This document shows, piece after piece, positions 15,717 through 23,606 of a stretch of 64,000 nucleotides of DNA. The position numbers were made by a program, and so were the translations under genes. Source of the stretch: Luteimonas marina (GTDB lineage Bacteria; Pseudomonadota; Gammaproteobacteria; Xanthomonadales; Xanthomonadaceae); contig NZ_VOHK01000006.1 in assembly GCF_007859325.1 (NCBI RefSeq), positions 62,001 through 126,000 on the forward strand, written 5' to 3'. Every line of letters starts with the position of its first letter. The stretch's first letter is position 1. The notes below the pieces were generated by a model. It did no database searches and had not been told where the DNA came from. It saw nothing but the letters and a program-made list of their open reading frames with translations.

Positions 15717-16946
15717 CTATCGATGCGCTCGTTTCCTGATCGGCACAACCGTGTCACTCTGCCCCTCCCGAAGGACGTCGAGATAGTCGGCCCAGCCCTG
15801 CATCATCTTGTGGCGCTCGGGCAGGTGCGCGGTGCGGTTGTAGGCGCGGCCGTTCGGGTCACGCACGGTGTGCGCAAGCTGGTGTTCGATGTAGTCGGGC
15901 CGGAAGTGCAGCACCTCGTCGAGCAGGGTGCGCGCCGACGCCCGGAACCCGTGTGCGGTGTGGGCGTCCTTGTCATAGCCCAGCCGGCGCAGCGCCGCGT
16001 TCAGGGTATTGTTGCTCATCGGCCGGCGCGGGCTGCGCGTCGACGGGAACAGGTACTTCCCGCCGCCGGTCAGCTCGTGCAGTTCCTCGATGATCGCGAG
16101 CGCCTGCCGCGACAGCGGCACGATGTGATCGTCCCGCATCTTCATCTTCGCGGCCGGGATGCACCACACCTTGGCCTCAAGATCGAATTCCGCCCACTCG
16201 GCGTGGCGCAGCTCGCCGGGACGGACGAACACCAGCGGCGCTAGGCGCAGGGCATGCTTGGTGATCAGGCTGCCGTCGTAGCCGTCCAGTGCGCGCAGCA
16301 GGCCACCGAAGGGCTCCGGCGCGGTGATGGCCGCATGGTGAGTGCCGGTCGCAGGGGTGAGGGCACCGCGCAGGGCGATGGTCGGATCCGCCGTGGCACG
16401 ACCGCTCGCGATCGCATAGCGAAACACCTGTCCGCACGTCTGCAGCACCCGGTGCGCGGTCTCGTAGGCGCCACGGTCCTCGATGCGGCGCATGGCCCGC
16501 AGCACCTCCGGCGCGGTGATCTCGGACACCGGCAGCTTCCCCAGGACAGGGAACAGGTCACCCTCGAGCCGCGCCAGCACCTTCTCGCTGTAGCCCTTCA
16601 CCAGCTTCGGCGACTTCTTGGCGAACCACTCCCGGGCGACGGTCTCGAAGCTGTTCGCCGCGCGCTCCATGCCTGCGATCTTCGTCGCCTTGCGATGGGC
16701 ACTTGGGTCGACGCCAACGGCGACCAGCTTCCGCGCGTCAGCGTGCAGCTCTCGGGCCGCGGCCAGGCTCACGTCGGGGTAGGTACCGAGCGACAGGCGC
16801 TTCTCCTTCCCGAGGATCCGGTACTTGTAGCGCCACCACTTCCCGCCTTTCGGCGAGACCTCGAGGTACAGGCCGCCGCCGTCGAACAGCCGCTGGGCCT
16901 TGTTGGTCGGCTTGGCCTTCCGGATCGCGACGTCACTGAGGGGCAT
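15717..16946 (-). CDS. int: Tyrosine-type integrase of the P4/DUF4102 family
   Basis: The N-terminal arm-binding DUF4102 domain (residues 1-95) shows MPLSDVAIRKAKPTNKAQRL, then FDGGGLYLEVSPKGGKWWRY and LSLGTYPDVSLAAARE. A SAM-like core-binding domain follows, then the catalytic domain with the Arg of VRPGELRHAEW (about 245), the HGFRASARTLL box (about 335) and the tyrosine nucleophile in AYNRTAHLPERHKMMQGWAD (about 378). The 409 aa length is normal. The gene starts 165 bases from tRNA-Phe and reads away from it, the standard position for an integrase that recombines at the tRNA 3' end. All catalytic motifs are intact, so it should be functional. TTGCCCCC repeats just upstream of its start are likely binding arms. 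Confidence 0.92.
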   Translation of the reverse strand: MPLSDVAIRKAKPTNKAQRLFDGGGLYLEVSPKGGKWWRYKYRILGKEKRLSLGTYPDVSLAAARELHADARKLVAVGVDPSAHRKATKIAGMERAANSFETVAREWFAKKSPKLVKGYSEKVLARLEGDLFPVLGKLPVSEITAPEVLRAMRRIEDRGAYETAHRVLQTCGQVFRYAIASGRATADPTIALRGALTPATGTHHAAITAPEPFGGLLRALDGYDGSLITKHALRLAPLVFVRPGELRHAEWAEFDLEAKVWCIPAAKMKMRDDHIVPLSRQALAIIEELHELTGGGKYLFPSTRSPRRPMSNNTLNAALRRLGYDKDAHTAHGFRASARTLLDEVLHFRPDYIEHQLAHTVRDPNGRAYNRTAHLPERHKMMQGWADYLDVLREGQSDTVVPIRKRAHR

Positions 16947-16975
16947 CTGGGGGCACCTGCCGGGCCGGATGGGCT

Positions 16976-17002
16976 GTTGCCCCCTATGCTGCCCCCAAAC
17001 CT
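16976..17002. repeat. Right copy of end repeat with two TGCCCCC motifs
   Basis: GTTGCCCCCTATGCTGCCCC followed by CAAACCT. It matches the left copy at 2879-2903 in the same orientation with small spacer differences. A third, inverted GGGGGCA lies at 16949-16955. It lies between the integrase start and the tRNA, where arm-type integrase sites would be expected. Confidence 0.45.
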
Positions 17003-17041
17003 ATTGAAATGCCAAGCCGGAACGTGAAAGCACCAGAAAGC

Positions 17042-17065
17042 AAAAACCCCGGGATTTCCCGGGGT
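17042..17065 (-). terminator. Rho-independent terminator after tRNA-Phe
   Basis: An eight-base-pair hairpin (ACCCCGGG with CCCGGGGT, loop ATTT) lies 47 bases downstream of the tRNA. On the minus strand it is followed by five T residues. It ends tRNA-Phe transcription before the integrase. It lies inside the proposed island, so the element may have brought its own replacement terminator. Confidence 0.75.
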
Positions 17066-17111
17066 CTCGTGTGTTCGGTGGTGCTTTGTGAAACCACCTG
17101 AATCTATGTCT

Positions 17112-17187
17112 TGGTGGCCGGGGAGGGAATCGAACCCCCGACACGGGGATTTTCAATCCCCTGCTCTACCAACTGAGCTACCCGGCC
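17112..17187 (-). tRNA. tRNA-Phe (anticodon GAA)
   Basis: The 76-base cloverleaf is complete. The acceptor GGCCGGG (5' end at 17187) pairs with CCCGGCC, followed by ACCA encoded at 17115-17112. The D-arm has GCTCAGTTGGTAGAGC, the anticodon arm GGGGA-TTGAAAA-TCCCC reads GAA, and the T-arm has the usual GTTCGATTC. The 3' end is shared with the candidate attachment site of the island. Confidence 0.96.
17115..17131. other. Candidate right attachment site inside tRNA-Phe
   Basis: TGGCCGGGGAGG followed at a fixed spacing by ATC; it covers the acceptor and part of the T-arm of the tRNA. It pairs with the degenerate copy at 2807-2823. tRNA 3' ends are the common target of P4-type integrases. Confidence 0.4.
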
Positions 17188-17306
17188 GGAACGCTTCGGC
17201 GCTGGGCCGTGCGAGCCCGCCATGATACGGACGCGGGGTCCGGCGGGCAAGCCGGAGCATGCCGGCGTGGGCCACCGGGCACCGTTTTCCGGGGCCTGCC
17301 GCGCCT

Positions 17307-17729
17307 TCAGCGCGTGGCGCGGGCCTTGCGCTTCGGGGTCGGCGCGGCCTTGCGGGTGGTGCGGCGGGCGGCGGCGGGACGCTTCGCCGCGGGGCGACGG
17401 GCCGGCTTGCGCGGGGCGCGGCCGCCGGGCGTGGCCAGGCCAAGCTTCTCCAGCACCGGCGCCAGGCGCGCCTCGACTTCGGCGCTGAAGCCGCCGACGG
17501 CAGGTTCGATGCGTTCGCGCAGGGTGAATGCGCCGCCGCGGGCGACGTCGCGGGCATCGCCGGCGAAGCCGGCCAGGCGCTGGCCGAGGAAGCCGGCGGT
17601 GGTGAGGGCCGAGGTTGCGGCGTTGCCGGCTTCGCGCCGGGTGATCGCGGCCAGGCCGAGCGCGGCCAGCCAGAGGTTGCGCGGGGCGAAGGGTTCGAGG
17701 GGCGTGCGGGTGTTCCTGCGGGCGGCCAT
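17307..17729 (-). CDS. Phasin-like protein with basic Ala/Lys/Arg-rich tail
   Basis: This 140 aa protein begins MAARRNTRTPLEPFAPRNLW. It has one amphipathic region with LAALGLAAITRREAGNAATS and a helix with RERIEPAVGGFSAEVEARLA, like polyhydroxyalkanoate granule-associated phasins. The last 45 residues are almost purely Arg, Lys, Ala and Pro, like histone H1-like or AlgP-type DNA-contacting tails. The start at 17729 fits the domain; an upstream ATG adds only Arg/His-rich sequence. Phasins of this kind coat granules or act as small stress proteins. It is monocistronic between tRNA-Phe and a divergent lipoprotein gene. Confidence 0.7.
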   Translation of the reverse strand: MAARRNTRTPLEPFAPRNLWLAALGLAAITRREAGNAATSALTTAGFLGQRLAGFAGDARDVARGGAFTLRERIEPAVGGFSAEVEARLAPVLEKLGLATPGGRAPRKPARRPAAKRPAAARRTTRKAAPTPKRKARATR

Positions 17730-17956
17730 GGCGGCTTCCTGGCGACCGGCACGATGCCGGGCTTCTACCCGTGCACGATGCCGTTGGTGCATCGAGCAAT
17801 CACACTATTGGGCGGGGCGCGATTCGATGCCCGGGATCAGGAAACGAGGGGGCGCGGCTGAAGCCGCCTGCAGGAGATGCCGACCGTGGCTGCGGTGCGC
17901 GGGGCGGTCCGTACGTCGTAGTATCCTGCCCCGGTCCGTTACGACATGGGTTCGAC

Positions 17957-18436
17957 ATGAAGCGTGGATGGCATGCGTTGGCGTGGTTGCTGGTGGTGTT
18001 GCTCACGGCCTGTTCGAGCGGCGGCATCCCGCGGCGCGTTTCGGAACCGGCCGCGAGCGTGCAGCAGTTGACGGTGGAGGCCGACGGCCGCTGGTCGATC
18101 GAGCTGCGCCTGCAGAACTACAGCAGCATCCCGATGCGCTTCGACAGCGTGTCGTTCGAATTCAAGCTTGGCGACGAGGCGGCCGGCACGCTGGCGGCGC
18201 AGCCGGCGCTGACGATCGGGCCGGAATCGGCCGACGTGGTCACCGTGGCCTTCGATCCTTCCGCGAACGCGCGCCTGCTGCTGGCCGGCCGGCTCGCGGA
18301 CGGACGCGGCGTCGGCTACCGCTTCGAAGGCACGATCAACGCCGCGCCGGCCGATCGCGGCAAGGCGCGCGACTACAAGGTCAAGCGCGACAGCCAGCTC
18401 AGCCCGGTGCCCGGCCTGCCCGGCGTGCTGCGCTGA
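17957..18436 (+). CDS. LEA type 2-like lipoprotein
   Basis: The first 20 residues form a lipoprotein signal (MKRGWHALAWLLVVLLTACS) with lipobox LTAC. The mature part is a single beta-sandwich with SIELRLQNYSSIPMRFDSVS and IGPESADVVTVAFDP, matching the LEA14/WHy type. The length (159 aa) is usual for such periplasmic lipoproteins, whose exact role is unknown. It sits 37 bases upstream of the acyl-CoA dehydrogenase gene and is probably co-transcribed with it. The start at 17957 is the only one that gives a signal peptide. Confidence 0.75.
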   Translation: MKRGWHALAWLLVVLLTACSSGGIPRRVSEPAASVQQLTVEADGRWSIELRLQNYSSIPMRFDSVSFEFKLGDEAAGTLAAQPALTIGPESADVVTVAFDPSANARLLLAGRLADGRGVGYRFEGTINAAPADRGKARDYKVKRDSQLSPVPGLPGVLR

Positions 18437-18473
18437 GCGCGCGTTCCCCACCCCACCACGGGATTCCCGATCG

Positions 18474-20264
18474 ATGAGTACCTATTCCGCGCCGCTGCGC
18501 GACATCCGCTTTGCGCTGTACGACGTGCTCGGCGTCGAGGCGGCATTCCGGCAGCTGCGGTTCGACGATGCGAACCGCGAGACGGTCGACGCCGTGCTCG
18601 ACGAATCCGCGCGCTTCTGCGGCACGGTGCTGGCGCCGCTCAACAAGGTCGGCGACGAGCACGGCGTGGCCTACGACAAGGACAGCGGCGGCGTCACCAC
18701 CGCGCCGGGATTCAAGGAGGCCTACGTGCAGTTCGCCGAGGGCGGCTGGGGCGGGCTCGGGGCGCCGGTCGAATACGGCGGCATGGGCCTGCCGCACGTG
18801 CTGGGGATGCCGCTGGAGGAAATGATCGACGCGGCCAACCTGGCCTGGGGCAACTTCCCGCTGCTCTCGCACGGTGCGGCGAACGCGTTGCGCCTGCACG
18901 GCGAGCAATGGCAGCGCGAGGTGTTCCTGACGAAGCTGGTGTCGGGCGAATGGACCGGCACCATGTGCCTGACCGAACCGCACTGCGGCACCGACCTCGG
19001 CCTGCTCAAGACCCGCGCCGAGCCTGGCGACGACGGCACGTATTCGATCAGCGGCACCAAGATCTTCATCACCGCCGGCGAGCACGACCTCACGCCGAAC
19101 ATCCTGCACCTGGTGCTCGCGCGCCTGCCCGATGCGCCCGCCGGCAGCAAGGGCATCTCGCTGTTCCTGGCGCCGAAGTTCAAGGTGGCGCGCGACGGCA
19201 CGGTGGGCGAGCGCAACGCGCTGCGCTGCGGGGCGGTCGAGCACAAGATGGGCATCCACGGCTCGGCCACCTGCGTGATGAACTTCGACGGCGCGCAGGG
19301 CTACCTCATCGGCCAGCCGCACAAGGGCCTGATGGCGATGTTCACCATGATGAACACCGCGCGCCTCGGCGTCGGGCTGCAGGGCCTGGGGCTGGCCGAG
19401 CGTGCGTACCAGAACGCGCTGCGTTACGCGCGCGAACGCCTGCAGTCGCGCGCGCTGTCGGGCGCGAAGTTCCCGGACAAGCCGGCCGACCCGATCATCG
19501 TGCAGCCGGACGTGCGGCGCATGCTGCTGACCTGCAAGGCGCTGGTCGAAGGCGGCCGCGCGCTGGCCTACCACGCCGGCCTGCAGGTCGACATCGCCGA
19601 CCACGGCGCGACGGAAGAAGAGCGCAAGGCCGGCGACGACCTGCTCGGCTTCCTCACCCCGATCGTCAAGGCCTGCCTCACCGAATGGGGCGTGGAGTGC
19701 ACCTACCACGCGCTGCAGTGCTTCGGCGGCCACGGCTACATCGCCGAGCACGGCATGGAGCAGCTCACGCGCGACGCGCGCATCACCACGCTGTACGAAG
19801 GCACCACCGGCATCCAGGCGCTGGACCTGATGGGCCGCAAGATCATGCAGCTGCAGGGCGCTGGGCTGAAGGCGTTCCTGGCGATGGTCGCGGCGTTCTG
19901 CGAGGAGCATGCCGGCGACGCATCGCTGGCCGAGTTCATCGCCCCGCTGCGCGAGAAGGCCGGTGAATGGCAGGCGCTGACGCTGGCGATCGGCAAGCGC
20001 GCGATGTCCGATCCCGAGGAGATCGGCGCGGCCGCGTACGACTATCTGTTCTACTCGGGCTACGTGGCGCTGGCCTACTGGTGGGCGCGCAGCGTGGCCG
20101 CGGCCGAGGCCTCGTCGCAGCCGCAGGCGTTCAAGGACGGCAAGCGCGAGACCGCGCGCTTCTACTTCGCCCGCATTCTGCCGCGCACGCTGGCGCACAA
20201 GGCGGCGATCGACAGCGGGGCGGCGGCGCTGCTGTCGCTGGACGAGGCGGCGTTCGACGCCTGA
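18474..20264 (+). CDS. Acyl-CoA dehydrogenase (596 aa, C-terminal extended type)
   Basis: The enzyme oxidises acyl-CoA to trans-2-enoyl-CoA with FAD, the first step of beta-oxidation. The N-terminal helical domain is followed by the middle beta domain with MCLTEPHCGTDLGLLKTRAE (about residue 163). The C-terminal dehydrogenase domain has RLGVGLQGLGLAERAYQNAL and the catalytic-base region TTLYEGTTGIQALDLMGRKI (Glu near 442). A C-terminal extension of about 125 residues marks the AcdB/FadE-like subclass found in Xanthomonas and Pseudomonas. The length matches that subclass. It follows the LEA-like lipoprotein and converges with sspB. Confidence 0.92.
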   Translation: MSTYSAPLRDIRFALYDVLGVEAAFRQLRFDDANRETVDAVLDESARFCGTVLAPLNKVGDEHGVAYDKDSGGVTTAPGFKEAYVQFAEGGWGGLGAPVEYGGMGLPHVLGMPLEEMIDAANLAWGNFPLLSHGAANALRLHGEQWQREVFLTKLVSGEWTGTMCLTEPHCGTDLGLLKTRAEPGDDGTYSISGTKIFITAGEHDLTPNILHLVLARLPDAPAGSKGISLFLAPKFKVARDGTVGERNALRCGAVEHKMGIHGSATCVMNFDGAQGYLIGQPHKGLMAMFTMMNTARLGVGLQGLGLAERAYQNALRYARERLQSRALSGAKFPDKPADPIIVQPDVRRMLLTCKALVEGGRALAYHAGLQVDIADHGATEEERKAGDDLLGFLTPIVKACLTEWGVECTYHALQCFGGHGYIAEHGMEQLTRDARITTLYEGTTGIQALDLMGRKIMQLQGAGLKAFLAMVAAFCEEHAGDASLAEFIAPLREKAGEWQALTLAIGKRAMSDPEEIGAAAYDYLFYSGYVALAYWWARSVAAAEASSQPQAFKDGKRETARFYFARILPRTLAHKAAIDSGAAALLSLDEAAFDA

Positions 20265-20308
20265 CCGGGCGTCGCCTGCGCGGGGGGCCGACCGATTCCC
20301 GGCCCTCG

Positions 20309-20719
20309 CTACTTGATGACCCGCAAATGCGCCCCACGCTTCGGCGCCGCATCCTCCCCCGGCGTGTCGTCCGGCGGCGTCGGATCGTCGTCCGGCGGCT
20401 GGCCCGAAACGACCTCTTCCGGCAGCGCCATGCCCTGCCCGGTCTCGCGCGCGTAGATCGCCAGCACCGCCGACACCGGCACCACCACCGGATGGCTGAC
20501 GCCGCCGAAGCGTGCGGTGAAGCGCACGCTCTCGTTGTCGAGTTCGAGCTTGGCCACCGCGCGGTCGGCGATGTTCAGCACCACGCGGCCTTCCTTCACC
20601 GTGTGCGTGGGCACGCGCACGCCCGGCTGGCGGGCGTCGACCAGGATGTGCGGCGTCATCCCGTTGTCCGAGATCCACTCGTACAGCGCCCGCAGCAGGT
20701 ACGGGCGATGGCTGGTCAT
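20309..20719 (-). CDS. sspB: ClpXP specificity-enhancing factor SspB
   Basis: SspB tethers ssrA-tagged proteins to ClpX and speeds their degradation by ClpXP. The start MTSHRPYLLRALYEWISDNG is the classic N-terminus and fixes the start at 20719. The peptide-binding barrel continues with GRVVLNIADRAVAKLELDNE, ARFGGVSHPVVVPVSAVLAI and YARETGQGM. The C-terminus is an acidic, Pro-rich linker (DDDPTPPDDTPGED) ending in the ClpX-binding LRVIK peptide. It lies 98 bases after sspA, the usual pairing. Confidence 0.93.
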   Translation of the reverse strand: MTSHRPYLLRALYEWISDNGMTPHILVDARQPGVRVPTHTVKEGRVVLNIADRAVAKLELDNESVRFTARFGGVSHPVVVPVSAVLAIYARETGQGMALPEEVVSGQPPDDDPTPPDDTPGEDAAPKRGAHLRVIK

Positions 20720-20817
20720 GGCGGGCGGGGAATCGGGCATCGGGCGTTACAGTGCCGCACAAGGCGCGCGGGAGGCAACCGCAGGCACCGCGCGGACAGG
20801 TTCCAGCGGCCGCGCGG

Positions 20818-21453
20818 TCAGTCCGGCAGCTCGCGCAGGTTTTTTTCCTGCGACGTCAGGCTGCGCACGAAGCCGGGGTTGCGGAAGATGCGGTTGCCGT
20901 ATTCCTCGATCACCTTCCCGTCCTTGGGCAGCGGTACGTCGAGCGCCGGCAGGCGCCAGATGATCGGCGCCATCGCGCAGTCGGCGAGGCTCATTTCCGG
21001 GTTGAGGAAGAACTTGCTGGCCTTGAACAGCGGGATCGAGGCGGTCAGCAGCTCCTTCAGGCGCTTGCGGCCGGCGTCGGCCTGCTGCTTGCCGCCGTAC
21101 TGGATCGCCTGCACCTGCGGCACCCAGTCGTGCTCGATGCGCAGCATCGCCAGGCGCAGGCGCGCGCGCGACAGCGGGTCGACCGGCATCAGCGGCGGGT
21201 GCGGGTAGCGTTCGTCGAGGTATTCGCTGACCACGCTGGCCGCGTACAGCACCTGGTCGCGCTCGACCAGGGTCGGCACCGAGTGGTACGGGTTGAGGTC
21301 GATCAGGTCGGGCGGCGGGTTCTGCGGGTCGACCGGGACCAGGTCGTAGGCGACGCCCTTGGCGGCCAGCACCAGCCGCACCCGGTGGCACAGCACGTCA
21401 TCGACGGACGAAAACAGGGTCATTGCATTGCGCATACGTGGACTCGCAGCCAT
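20818..21453 (-). CDS. sspA: Stringent starvation protein A (GST-fold RNA polymerase partner)
   Basis: The protein has a thioredoxin-like N-terminal domain with MTLFSSVDDVLCHRVRLVLA and the NPYHSVPTLVERD segment, then a GST-type helical domain with SVVSEYLDERYPHPPLMPVD. SspA binds RNA polymerase and changes expression under starvation and acid stress. I chose MAASPRMRNAMTL at 21453, which matches the start I recall for Xanthomonadaceae SspA; a start at MRN or MTL is possible. The 211 aa length is normal. It lies between petC and sspB in the conserved petABC-sspAB order. Confidence 0.92.
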   Translation of the reverse strand: MAASPRMRNAMTLFSSVDDVLCHRVRLVLAAKGVAYDLVPVDPQNPPPDLIDLNPYHSVPTLVERDQVLYAASVVSEYLDERYPHPPLMPVDPLSRARLRLAMLRIEHDWVPQVQAIQYGGKQQADAGRKRLKELLTASIPLFKASKFFLNPEMSLADCAMAPIIWRLPALDVPLPKDGKVIEEYGNRIFRNPGFVRSLTSQEKNLRELPD

Positions 21454-21603
21454 CAACGGCCTTCTCCCGCGACCGGAATCCGCCAGTCGCACGGCGCCGG
21501 CTGCCCATCGCAACCGGTCGCCACGGTGTTCGCATTGGACGGTGCCTGGGCAGCGCGACCGCCCGGCGGGATCGCGCGCCTTGGGTGCCAGACGTCGCAG
21601 GAC

Positions 21604-22353
21604 CTAGTGGACGTCCCTCCAGTACTCGTTCTTCAGCAGCCACGCGAGCAGCGTCAGGAACGACAGGAACAGGATGACCCACACGCCGATGCCCTGGCGC
21701 TTGAGCGCGGCCGGCTCGCCGGCGTATTCGAGGAAGGCGGTGAGGTCGCGCACGGTCTGGTCGTACTCGGCCGCGCGCTGGGTGCCGGGCGTGGCGATCT
21801 CCAGCTTCTCGACCGGCGTCTCGCCCGTCTCCGGGTCCTGCTCGCCGAACACCGCGCGCTGCAGGCCCTGCTGCTTCCACAGCGGGTTGGGCATCGAGGC
21901 GTTCGGGAACAGGGTGTTGTTCCAGCCCAGCGGACGGGTGTCGTCGAGGTAGAACGACTTCATGTAGGTGTAGACCCAGTCGGCGCCGCGCACGCGGGTG
22001 ATCAGGCTCAGGTCCGGCGGGGCCTGGCCGAACCACTTCGCCGCCTGTTCGGCCGGCATCGCCGAGACGATGTGCTCGCCGTACTTGGCGCCGGTGAGGT
22101 TGAGGTTGGCCATCACCTCGTCCTCGCTCAGGCCGAGGTCGTCGCCCAGCCGCGAGTAACGCAGGTACTTGAGCGAATGGCAGCCGGCGCAGTAGTTCAT
22201 GAACAGCTGCGCGCCGCGCTGCAGCGAGGCCCGGTCGTTGAGGTCGGTGCCGGCCTGCTGCAGGTTGCCGCCGCCACCGGCGGCCAGCGCGGAGAACGAC
22301 AGCAGCAACCCGCTGGCGAACGCAGCGATGCGGGTCAAGGAGGTCTTATTCAT
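21604..22353 (-). CDS. petC: Cytochrome c1 of the bc1 complex
   Basis: After a signal peptide (MNKTSLTRIAAFASGLLLSF, cleaved after ALA) the protein carries the haem c site CAGCHSLKYLRY (about residue 55). A C-terminal anchor helix (IGVWVILFLSFLTLLAWLLK) ends in NEYWRDVH. The axial Met is probably the one in VSAMPAEQAAKWFGQAPPD. Cytochrome c1 passes electrons from the Rieske centre to soluble cytochrome c. The gene overlaps the end of petB by eight bases, so the two are translationally coupled. Length (249 aa) is normal for gammaproteobacteria. Confidence 0.95.
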   Translation of the reverse strand: MNKTSLTRIAAFASGLLLSFSALAAGGGGNLQQAGTDLNDRASLQRGAQLFMNYCAGCHSLKYLRYSRLGDDLGLSEDEVMANLNLTGAKYGEHIVSAMPAEQAAKWFGQAPPDLSLITRVRGADWVYTYMKSFYLDDTRPLGWNNTLFPNASMPNPLWKQQGLQRAVFGEQDPETGETPVEKLEIATPGTQRAAEYDQTVRDLTAFLEYAGEPAALKRQGIGVWVILFLSFLTLLAWLLKNEYWRDVH

Positions 22354-23605
22354 GCATCGTCACCCGATCCGGCACCGGCTTGGTCTTGTCCCAACTCGTC
22401 CACAGCGGCATCGTCAGGAAGAACAGGAAATAGAAGGCGGTCAGGAACCGGCCGACGATCGTCTCCACCGGGTCCGTGCCCGGGCCGGCGCCGATCTTGC
22501 CCAGCCAGACGAAGCTGATCGCGAACAGGCCCAGCAGCACCTTCGACAGCAGGCCGCGGTAGCGGTAGGACTTCACCTTCGCGCGGTCCAGCCACGGCAC
22601 CAGGAACAGGATCGCGATCGCGCCGAACATCACCAGCACGCCGGACAGCTTGTGCGGCACCACGCGCAGCATCGCGTAGTACGGGGTGTAGTACCACACC
22701 GGCTTGATGTGCTCGGGCGTCACCAGGCGGTTGGCCTCGGTGAAGTTGTCGTGCTCGAGGAACCAGCCGCCGAACGCGGGCGCGAAGAAGATGATGAAGG
22801 CGCCGACGATCAGGAAGAAACAGACGAAGAAGCTGTCCTTGACCGTGTAGTACGGGTGGAACGGGATGCCGTCGGCCGGCGCGGTGGACGACCAGCGGTT
22901 GCCCTTCGGGCCCTTCTTGATCTCGACGCCGTCGGGGTTGTTCGAGCCGACCTCGTGCAGCGCGCCCAGGTGCAGCACCACCAGCAGCAGCAGCACCAGC
23001 GGCAGCGCGATCACGTGCAGGGCGAAGAAGCGGTTGAGGGTGGCGTCGCCGGGCAGGTAGTCGCCCATGATCCACTCGGTCAGGCCGTTGCCGATCACCG
23101 GGATCGCGCCGAACAGCGAGATGATCACCTTCGCGCCCCAGAACGACATCTGGCCCCAGGGCAGCACGTAGCCCATGAAGGCCTCGGCCATCAGCACCAG
23201 GTAGATCAGCATGCCGAGGATCCACACCAGCTCGCGCGGCTTCTGGTACGAGCCGTACATCAGGCCGCGGAACATGTGGATGTAGACGACGATGAAGAAC
23301 AGCGAGGCGCCGGTTGAGTGCATGTAGCGGATCAGCCAGCCCCACTCGACGTCGCGCATGATGTACTCGACCGAGGCGAAGGCTTCGGCCGCGCTCGGCT
23401 TGAAGTGCATCGTCAGGAAGATGCCGGTGACGATCTGGTTGACCAGCACCACGATCGACAGGACGCCGAAGATGTACCAGATGTTGAAGTTCTTCGGAGC
23501 GTAGTACTCCGTCATGTGCTTGCGGTAGAAGGGCATGAAGCCCGGCGCGCGCGCAGTGAACCAGTCCCAGGCGTTGTTGGCGGTGCGTTCGATCACGTTG
23601 GCCAT
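22346..23605 (-). CDS. petB: Cytochrome b of the bc1 complex
   Basis: This 419 aa integral membrane protein shows the haem-binding helices with HSTGASLFFIVVYIHMFRGL and FALHVIALPLVLLLLVVLHL, and the Qo-site segment ETFMGYVLPWGQMS-type (here AEAFMGYVLPWGQMSFWGAK). The motif usually written PEWY reads PVWY here (KPVWYYTPYYAMLR), a variant seen in some gammaproteobacteria. The protein binds two b haems and carries out quinol oxidation and reduction. It starts one base after petA ends and overlaps petC. Confidence 0.95.
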   Translation of the reverse strand: MANVIERTANNAWDWFTARAPGFMPFYRKHMTEYYAPKNFNIWYIFGVLSIVVLVNQIVTGIFLTMHFKPSAAEAFASVEYIMRDVEWGWLIRYMHSTGASLFFIVVYIHMFRGLMYGSYQKPRELVWILGMLIYLVLMAEAFMGYVLPWGQMSFWGAKVIISLFGAIPVIGNGLTEWIMGDYLPGDATLNRFFALHVIALPLVLLLLVVLHLGALHEVGSNNPDGVEIKKGPKGNRWSSTAPADGIPFHPYYTVKDSFFVCFFLIVGAFIIFFAPAFGGWFLEHDNFTEANRLVTPEHIKPVWYYTPYYAMLRVVPHKLSGVLVMFGAIAILFLVPWLDRAKVKSYRYRGLLSKVLLGLFAISFVWLGKIGAGPGTDPVETIVGRFLTAFYFLFFLTMPLWTSWDKTKPVPDRVTMHE

Positions 23606-23606
23606 G

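Larger units (their letters stand above)
2807..17126 (-). mobile_element. tRNA-Phe-integrated 14.3 kb island, candidate phage satellite
   Basis: The element runs from a degenerate copy of the tRNA-Phe 3' end at 2807-2823 to the tRNA itself at 17115-17131. All thirteen genes are on the minus strand. In transcription order they are integrase, two unknowns, AlpA-like regulator, small protein, winged-helix protein, antirepressor, 410 aa repeat protein, 1972 aa polyvalent protein, 89 aa protein, small terminase subunit, SH3 protein and membrane protein. No large terminase, portal, capsid, tail or lysis gene is present. Integrase, alpA-type regulator and terS together are the hallmark set of phage-inducible chromosomal islands. 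The overlapping gene chain argues against a simple deletion remnant, but a decayed prophage remains possible. Exact ends are inferred. Confidence 0.65.

Noticed and set aside
18399..20762. Long minus-strand frame opposite the acyl-CoA dehydrogenase and sspB start
   Set aside because: Composition is Arg/His/Val-rich noise without motifs; the plus-strand enzyme and SspB explain the DNA.
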